Shown: one piece after another, positions 52,210 to 61,362 of the stretch
Layout of the letters: each line of letters opens with the position of its first letter
Numbering within the stretch: the first letter of the stretch is position 1
NCBI GenBank assembly: GCA_025618425.1
Contig: CM046850.1
Location: forward strand, 10,619,768 to 10,683,767
Source of the DNA: Heliocidaris tuberculata
Lineage: Eukaryota > Echinodermata > Echinoidea > Camarodonta > Echinometridae
Length of the DNA: 64,000 bases
Direction: 5' to 3'
The notes under the pieces: generated by a model
What the model was told of the DNA's origin: nothing
Databases searched by the model: none
Seen by the model: the letters and a program-made list of their open reading frames with translations, nothing else
Position numbers and translations under genes: made by a program

Positions 52210-55200
52210 AGGGGGGGGGATCTGCTCGGTACAATGGTAACTATGTGTACGAACAACTTCGGGCGATTTTTGTTTAAATACCCAATTTGGGTAATATTTT
52301 GCCCGTTTTGAAGTAATTACTCTTTATTTTGACCCTAATTGAAAAATATATTACTAAAGTTTTACATAAAGTTGCCCAAAGTTGAACGGACACATAATTA
52401 ACGTAATAACCATTGTGTTGGGTATATTTTTAACCTTTTTATATTTTTAGTGCAGAAAGGAGGAAGGGGCGAAACCACCCCCCCCCCCCGAAACATCCTG
52501 CCGGTCCTCCCCGTCTCAGTTGGAATGGAAGGGGGGGGGGGGGGGGGAGACAAGGTTATTTTCCTGACAAGATTTTTCCTGTAGGAAAATGGTGTCGGGA
52601 ATCCGGCCGGCCCTCACAGCCAGTGGCGTAATGAGCCCCAAATCTTGAGGGGGCTGAGCATAGCCAAACGGGGCACAGTTTCTGAATACTTGCAAGCGAG
52701 CGAAGCGAGCGAGCAAAAAATAAATCGACTTTTTGAAATGAAAATGCAATTTTGTCATATATCCGGTAGGTAATTTTTTTTCTTCCCCTTTTTTTTTTTG
52801 GTGTGGAACTTTGGGGGCGGGGGCTGCATCCCCCAAGCCCCCAACCTCCCATTAGTGCCAGTGCTCACAGACAACAGACAAACAGACTTTGTTTTTTCTT
52901 GTCTTTTCCCCTTTTCTCTTTTGCATTGAGGGTCGGCTATTCCCTCTGGACCCGCCAATGATATGACTGAAATGACATGAAAAGGGCGATATGTGTGATA
53001 TTGTGAGGCCCATGAGACCGAGTCGACATTGTCGGTCTGGTGAACCCTAAGAAGAATTCCCACGAAACTGTCGGTCTCGCGGACCATCGTCCTCGTGAGC
53101 TGTCGGTGTCATTGCTTTCGGCAATCCTCACACTCGGGTACCAATTCTTTCCTGGGTAGAGTGGCAATTAATGACGTTACAGTGCGGCAGCTGGGACTCG
53201 AACCACATATCTTTCAATCCACAGTATAGTGACTCTTCCACTAGAACACAACACCTCTCCATGGACAGTGAACGTCTGACTTGCAGAGATGTCGTAGTCG
53301 TAGTGGTTCAAACACTTGACTGAAGATACGATGGTCGCGGTTTCGAGCCCCGGCGAGGCAACGATGTCCTTTTATGCTTTGGCAAGACAATTATCTGCAT
53401 TTTTACCTCTGTCCACCCAGGTGTATACCTGATAGGAAGAAATTAATTGAATGTTGTGAGCACTGAAATCCGTAGCCTAGCCAGAGCCTGTGTAGCCCCA
53501 AATTAGAGCACCTTGCGTTATAAATAAAATGGATATGGATATGAGCACTGTACTATACAGTGCGTTCCAGAAAAAAGTTAACAGTTAGAAAAGTCTACCC
53601 AAATAAATATTTCAAACTATTCTAAGGAAATGTTCATACCTGTGGATAGCTTAGGGTCTCTTCTATCGAATGAAACCAAAATATCAACCAATATTCTACG
53701 CTTGAGAGAGCAAAAGCCAATTTTGTGAAAGGGTACAAAATCCAAACTTGACAAATGAGAATTGATATTGGCCATGTTGGCTCTGGCTGGTATCAGGTAA
53801 GCTGAGCCATGAAAAGGCTTACAAATTTCCATATTTTGGTCAATAAAAGGCAATTTATGAAATAACAGGCTTTGTTCTCCATGTATTGTATGCATGACTA
53901 TGACAAAGTCTTTTGGGTTATTAGGTCAAAGATCAAGGAGGTCAATTAACATGTATGTATGTATGTATTTATTCATTGAACTTCATTGACATATCCATCA
54001 ATATTTTGTTCGAATATAACAGCAATAATCAGAACAATAATAATGATAATAATAATAATAAGAGTAACACAGTTATGACAAAAACAGAACAATATATCGT
54101 GAGTGTAGCATTTGGAAGCATAAACAAAAACAAAACAAAATACTCATAATTGATCAACTAGACATGCTCTTTCATGAAATATGAATTATCAGATTATGTA
54201 CAAATAGTGTAAGGTGATGAGAAAAAGAGCCATTAAAAGAATTATATACAATACTTATACACTATATATAGATATGCCTAATAATAAACAATTTAAAGAT
54301 TACCACGTTGATCAATAGTATATCGCAAAAAATTGGCAAATTCTTTTATGAGAGCGTCTTCTTTGAGTGACATTATGAATATGAATCTCTCCAAACTGTT
54401 TATGTTTTCAAAGTTATCACTGAGTGCTTTAAGATTATTAAAAAACAGTTCTCTTCTTATTCTAAATTTATCACATTGCATGACATAATGGAATTCGTCT
54501 CCTACTGTTTGCATACTACATTCTTCACAGAAACGTATATTCGCTGGTATTTTACATGTTTTATGAGGGCGATGAAATCTTCCTTTTTCAATTGGTAGGT
54601 TATGTGAACTTATGCGAAGTTTGCAGATGTTTTGTCTTATGTTTCTACCAGTAAGAATTTTTAGATATTTTTTTCTTTGATGGAAGTTTTGAATAATCGA
54701 TATGTCCGCAATTTGTTACCCTCTCCGTTGTTTTTATCATGGAAAAGGTCGAGTTTCATTTGGTTATTAAATAAATCTTGTAGCTTACCCTCACAGTGGG
54801 AGACGAAGTCGCTTTGCGTCATTTGTACATCATCTGGTTCACACATTTCTATATCATTACAGATGTCTATATATTAAAAAAAATAAATTACGTTTCTTAA
54901 CCAGCAATGCTCCTTGATTTCATATAGTCGTTTAATTGTTTTCAATATAACTATCATACAATATAGTATCTTGATCAATATTACGCATTCTTATCCAGTA
55001 TTTAAGAGTGTTAATTAAAACCTCAATGATAAGAGGATATCTTCCAAGTTCAGCGATGACGCCGATATTACTACTTTTAGGATTTATACCGAGCATATGT
55101 TTACACCATTGAAGATGGATTTTTTCGAAATTCGGTTTGAAATATAGTTTTGTTTTGTTTGCTTGTTCTGAGAGCTTGCTACAGACCATTGTACTACCCC

Positions 55201-58200
55201 ATATTTCCGATCCGTATAATAAAATAGGTTTGATCATACTATCAAAGCAGCGTGTGGCAATTTTAATGTTAGGGGCATATTTGCCAAACGATTTGTATTT
55301 GAAAAGGGCTTTTCTTCCTTTATCGGCTAAATGTTTTGTAGCTTGCTTAAACAAACCATTAATGCATACCACAATCCCGACATATTTGAATTCTTTAACA
55401 TCCTCAAGAATATGCCGATTCATCCAAAAGTTTTCTTTTATTAAATTCCTTGAATTATTATTACATATCATAATTTTGGTTTTAGAATGATTAATTTCCA
55501 GCTTCCACTGCTTGCAGTACTCATTCAATTGGTCCAAACAATGTTCCATTCCCTTTTTGGAAGTTGAAAAAAGGACAATATCGTCTGCATACATAATGCA
55601 ATTAAGGATTCTTTCATTCAACTCTACAGGATTGCTTTTCTCTCGATCAAAAATATCGGGATATCATTCAGTAATATATTAAAGAGAGTAGGACTGATAA
55701 CACAACCTTGTTTAACTCCAATATTTTTACTGAAAGTTGGAGTCAAACCCTCATTTAATTTTACACATAGATTACATTTTGAATATATATTCTTTATAAC
55801 ATTGTAAAATTTATCACCGATACCCAGTTTTAATAATTTATACAAAAGGCCTTCTCTCCATACACTATCAAAAGCTTTTTTAAGATCGACAAAACAAATA
55901 TATAGCCCGTTCTTGCTACCATTCTGGTTATGTACAATGTATTTATCTACAATCGTTTTTAAAACGAAAATGTGATCCGATGTCCTAAAACCACACTGTA
56001 CAAAATTTGTTTAGATTCTAAACACTTTTCTGTGACAGATTTAAAACACTGCGACGTGTTTATATATTGTACGGGTTTAAGAGCTAAACCCATGTGTTTA
56101 AGAGCTAAACACATGTGCCTATTTTTTTTCATCTTTCAGCACGCCTTAGGTGTTTACTAGATGAACATGTTTACCTTTTAAATGGTTCTAATGTATAGGC
56201 TAAACACAAATGTTTACAAAATAATCATTTGGTGTTTACAGCTGTTTAAATACTAAACAGTGTGTGTGATTATGGTGTAAACATTTGGCGTTTAGCCTAT
56301 ACATTAGAACCATTTAAAAGGTAAGCATGTTTATCTAATAAACACCTAGGCGTGATGAAAATAAGCACAGAATGTGTTTAGCTCTTAACTTAGCTACAAT
56401 ATATAAACACGTGGTGTTTACACCATAATCACACACACTGTTTAGTATTTAAACAGGTGTGAACACTAAATGATTAAGGTGTAAACATTTGGTGTTTAGC
56501 CTATACATTGGAACCATTTAAAAGGTAAACATGTTTATCTAGTAAACACCTAAGGCGTGCTGAAAGATGAAAAAAATAGGCACATGTGTTTAGCTCTTAA
56601 ACCCGTACAATATATAAACACGTCGCAGTGTTTTAAATCTGTCACAGAAATAAACATGTCACATGTCGCATTTTTTTTACAGTGCACTCCTAAATGCAAT
56701 TTGATTTGGTTTATACATCTGTTTAGCTTCTATAAATTTTACCAGTCGTTGATTTAGAACTGGAAAGAATAATTTGCCCAAATGACTAGATAGGCAAATC
56801 CCTCTGTAATTCGAAGGGTCGTTTGCTGGACCTTTTTTCAATAAGGGTTTAATCAGTCCAACTGACCAACTATCGGGAAAATATCCACTTGTAAGAATGA
56901 GGTTATACAGTTTTGCAAGCAAAGGGGAGAAAAAAATTTGCCCCACTTTCAACATTTCATTTAGTATAGAGTCATTACCAGGTGATTTATTACGTTTCAA
57001 TTTTCTAATGCAGCTCATAACTTCCTCAGCAGTTATATGAAAATCTAGCTCTGTAAAAGCTTTCTGGAACGTACCATCGTTTAAGGATCGTTCAATTCGC
57101 TTTTGTTCGTCATTTCTTTATTAATTTATGAAAATAGTCGTACCACTTTTTTTCAGGTATCTTATCAGTATCTTCGTGCTTAGGTCTTCTAAATCTTGGA
57201 TTAGGTTCCAATATTCTTTAGAGTTATTTTCATACAGTCTCTCTAGTTTATCAATAATCTCATTTCTTTTCTTGTTAATATTTTCTTTTAGTCTTTTTAA
57301 AGTGCTTTTTTCGATAGATAATATTCCGATCTAAGTTTGCTTATCAAAAGGATTTCTACAAACCTCTTTGCAAAGTCTCTTCACTTTTTTGCTTTTTTAA
57401 ACTGCTTTTATCGTGAATCACATTTTTAGCTCTCTTCTTCTTTTTCCCCTTTCTTTTTCTGAAGTGTATAGACGATATCATAGCTTTATCTACATTAACT
57501 AGAATATAAGATGTAACGTCTTTTACAGCGCAATCTATACCCGTACTGTTTTCTTCATAAATATTAGTTGTTAGTTGCATTAACTGATCTCTTGAGCTAA
57601 TGAGAGCATTTCTGAAAAGCTCATCGCTTACAGACGAATTCCACTTATATATGCGGGGATGTGATGACAGTTGGATTTCAGTTGTGTCCTCATGTAATTA
57701 CAGGTTTTTTATTATGTTTTTCACAATATTTCAAGAACAGTTTGAGCCATGAACTTAACTGAATTTAGACAGATACATGTACTCTCTAAATGTAAAGGAG
57801 TGAATTTGCCTCTCGACATTAAGAGTGGAGGAACTTTCAGTCCAAATTGAGTAGTAAAGCACTCCTTTTGAGTGAGCATGCCGATATTCCTTCATCAGCC
57901 GTCTCACTCACTGACAGAGCGAGCCGGTGTTCCACTTAATATCGTATGCACACTGAATTATTTTCACTCGTGAGCAACGAGTGACGCAAGATAACCAAAG
58001 ACAAACCGCTTAAAATTCATTGTCAGTGTCATTTCTTTGTTGTGAACAAAACTACAGGCACCACTCTTGAAAAGAAGTGGTTAATAATCTAACGAAACAG
58101 ATCTAAATATTTTATAAGTGACAGCACATCGGTTAAAACGTACAAACCAATAGAGATTACAACGTATCGGTACTGGTTGGGCTTTAGGTAGGAAAATTAG

Positions 58201-61200
58201 CATAATTCGCATATTTTGATAATAAAGGGGTTTTGTAATGACTCATTTTGACAGATTATTTTTTGACAAAGTTGTCTTGCCGAGAATCAGTGGTTACATT
58301 TTATAATCCAGTAGGGATTATGTTGTTTTAATGAAAGTGTTAGTTTACTAACTGTTACGTCAATGATTTGTTATATTATAGTGTAGTACATCCCGAAAGT
58401 GATATGATTTTGTGCTTCAGACCAGCCATCACACTGTATCCACCCCCATCATGACCCGATGGATCTCATCGAGGTTTCATCTGGCATTTACTCTGCAGCC
58501 TATGGTTTATTCATGCTGATCAGTAATTAGGTGCTGCAATCCCCTGTTGCTTAGAGATAAGAATTAAAGATGCTACACATCTGAGCGCAGCAACATGCAA
58601 ATCTTCAGAGCTGATCGATTGCCATCGACGGATGAGTGATTGCTGGTGGCGTGCAGTAACTGAGGGTTGGTGATTGTCGATACTCAATACTCTTGAGACC
58701 GAGTTTGATGATTTCACTCAGAAAGGAGTGAATTATCTCTCAACGTGTGATAAAATTTTCACTATTTAAAGGCATTGATTAACTTTGCCCAGGATTGAAA
58801 AAAAAATATCACTGTTCCAGCTAATGCTGTAATCATAACTGCAAACCTTTAGCTCAGACAGGAATCGCCTGAGTTTTATAAGCTGATCGGTCATTTATAT
58901 ATCAAGATATTTACGATTGAACATTGATGTAGGGATAGAGTACCACCGAACCCTAAAGAACTCTTACGGTTGGCATACCTCGCTCTATCACAGAATACCG
59001 TACGGGCTGGAAACCCGCTCTGAAATCGCCAAGCGCTGGTGTTTGGTTTTTGTGACTGCAGCGCAGCGAAGAAGCCGAGCGACTTGCGCTAGCGATTGAT
59101 CGCGATTTTCTCTTTTTTTAGGATAGTAAACGGGTTCCATTTTCTCTCATACTTTCACATATCCTTAATTATATATGTAGTTAGAGGACTGCACACAATT
59201 CATTGGCATTTGAGCTGATTTTACAATTTTTCACAAAGTTAATCAATCAAGACATAGGAATCAGGAATCGCGTTTCACTCTTTCCTGAGTGAAATGGTGA
59301 CCATTCTTTTTTTTCACTCGAAATAGGGTTGTCCCTCATTTAACTCCTTGTGAGAGAGGAATTTCACTCTATTTTGCGTGCTTTTTCACTCTTTTACATT
59401 TAAGAGAGTAGGAGACGCAGTCGCATTCAACTTGTTTTGTGTCTAACTCTCTATTTTTCCCCTCCAGGGGGAAGTTTCGCGGCATCGACTAGAGACTTTT
59501 TTGATGTCCCAATGGGTGACTATTACGAATGCAGTTCTTTCATCTATTGTAGTTTCCGCGATTTCGCAGTTAACTTGACGAATCCAAAATTCCAGCCTTT
59601 CGTACAGAAAACAAATGGAGGGAACAGCTGGGGCCAAGGTAAGATATAGCAGTTCTTTGTCCTTAACCTCCCCCCCCCCCCCCTCCCATTGTAGGAAAAT
59701 CGCGACAAAGGATGTGCGTGTTGAACTATGTCTTTAGACTAAAAAAACGGCTAATTTTTCCCCTCTTTTCAACAGAAAAGGTACCCAATTAATAATGATA
59801 CATGTATTAATAAACCGTTCTTGTATAGCGCATATCACGTTATAACGTCCCTATGCGCTTCCATAGGGTTCGGATATTACCACCCTAGCTTTAGCTCCGG
59901 CAGCCGTAATCAGCGCCAGTGCATTTCAAGATATCAATTTAACACCTGGGTAGAGAAAGACAACTGTAGATAAAATGCCTTCACTAAGGGTATACGCACC
60001 GGCCAAAGATTCAACCTTTTTATTGAGAGTCAAGTGAATAAACTACTATACCACGATGCTCCCAATTGTAAAATGTAATCCTAATTGATAACCTTTGTAC
60101 CCAATTTGACGATAAAGCATGCATAAAAAAGTCAAAATCATACACTTGAAAGTTTATAACAATCGTTCAAAACACTTAATAGCAATGAAAAAGGTTGAGT
60201 TTTTAACCAAAACTCAAACACAACTTCACTTTTGACTGATCCAAATTTCATATTTAGGATTTGCAAGTAATGTTTTTCTTTTTCTTTTCGGTAGCCAGTT
60301 GCCTATGTCTTGACCACGATCCAGTATGGATTCATTGTGCTGATTAATTCAGTTCAATTAAATTCATTTTTATTTCTCTATCATTAAAAAAATCATAAAC
60401 AGAACAAAATGTATCTTTCATGTACTATAATCGTAAGGAGAACGAAAAGGAAGCTAAGTAAAAGCAGAGCTTGTAATTGGTGCACTTTCTTTATCTAAAT
60501 ATGTTTGGATGCACAAAAAAGGATGATGTAACAACCTGCAGCAGTCATACGCTACAAGTCAAACATGTCAAACACGCTTTTTCCACACAGTGGAAATAAC
60601 ATGTCAAACACGCTATTTCTGGAATTTCCAGTGAAATTTGAAGTCACACACACACACACACACACACACGGTGGTAATTATCATGCCGGGGAATCCGCCA
60701 TCTGTTCTTGCGGCATTTGACCCGGCGATATTTCTTCTTTGGTATATTTCTTTAAAAATAATAGGTTAGGGAGACAGGGTGGCAAATGGATTTTAGACCA
60801 GGTTTAGGTTTAGGGTTAGGGTTAGGTCTAATGTTGGATGGACGGTTGAAGTTAGGAATTCAGTTAGTATTATGAAATTGACCACGGATCAATTATTGTC
60901 ACAGGAGCATGCATCGTAGGGCACTTACGCCGACGTAGCACTGCTTTACACCTTTTTAGGACATTTCTCGAGCAGTTACTAATGATAGATATAATTATGT
61001 TTACCTATGTTACGGATGATTAGACTTTGATAAGTTTTACGCTGTAGTGCATGCTTTGGAGTTGAATACCTGAAAACATGTCATCAAAACATGAAATAAC
61101 AAAAACATATTCGACACAAAAGGTTCTTATACTTGTCATTTTGCAAATGCTGTGAATCATCATCGTCACCACCACTATTATCATCATCACTATCCTAATC

Positions 61201-61329
61201 ATAATCATTATTTTGTCATCAGCATCATCAACAACATCATCACCATTATTATCATCATCATCCTCACCATTATAATCATCATAATCACCACTACTACACC
61301 ATCATAATCACCACCATCATCATCATCAT

Positions 61330-61362
<33 letters not shown>

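Noticed and set aside
53186..53257. tRNA-like sequence on the minus strand
   Set aside because: It has box A/B words but no convincing cloverleaf, and is followed by SINE-like sequence.
58917..59099. 60-codon frame in the 58.8-kb repeat
   Set aside because: The same region is a non-coding MITE with a second copy at 33.3 kb in which the frame is not kept.
60803..60827. Telomere repeat suggesting a chromosome end
   Set aside because: Only about three degenerate TTAGGG-like units inside an intron; interstitial and too short.
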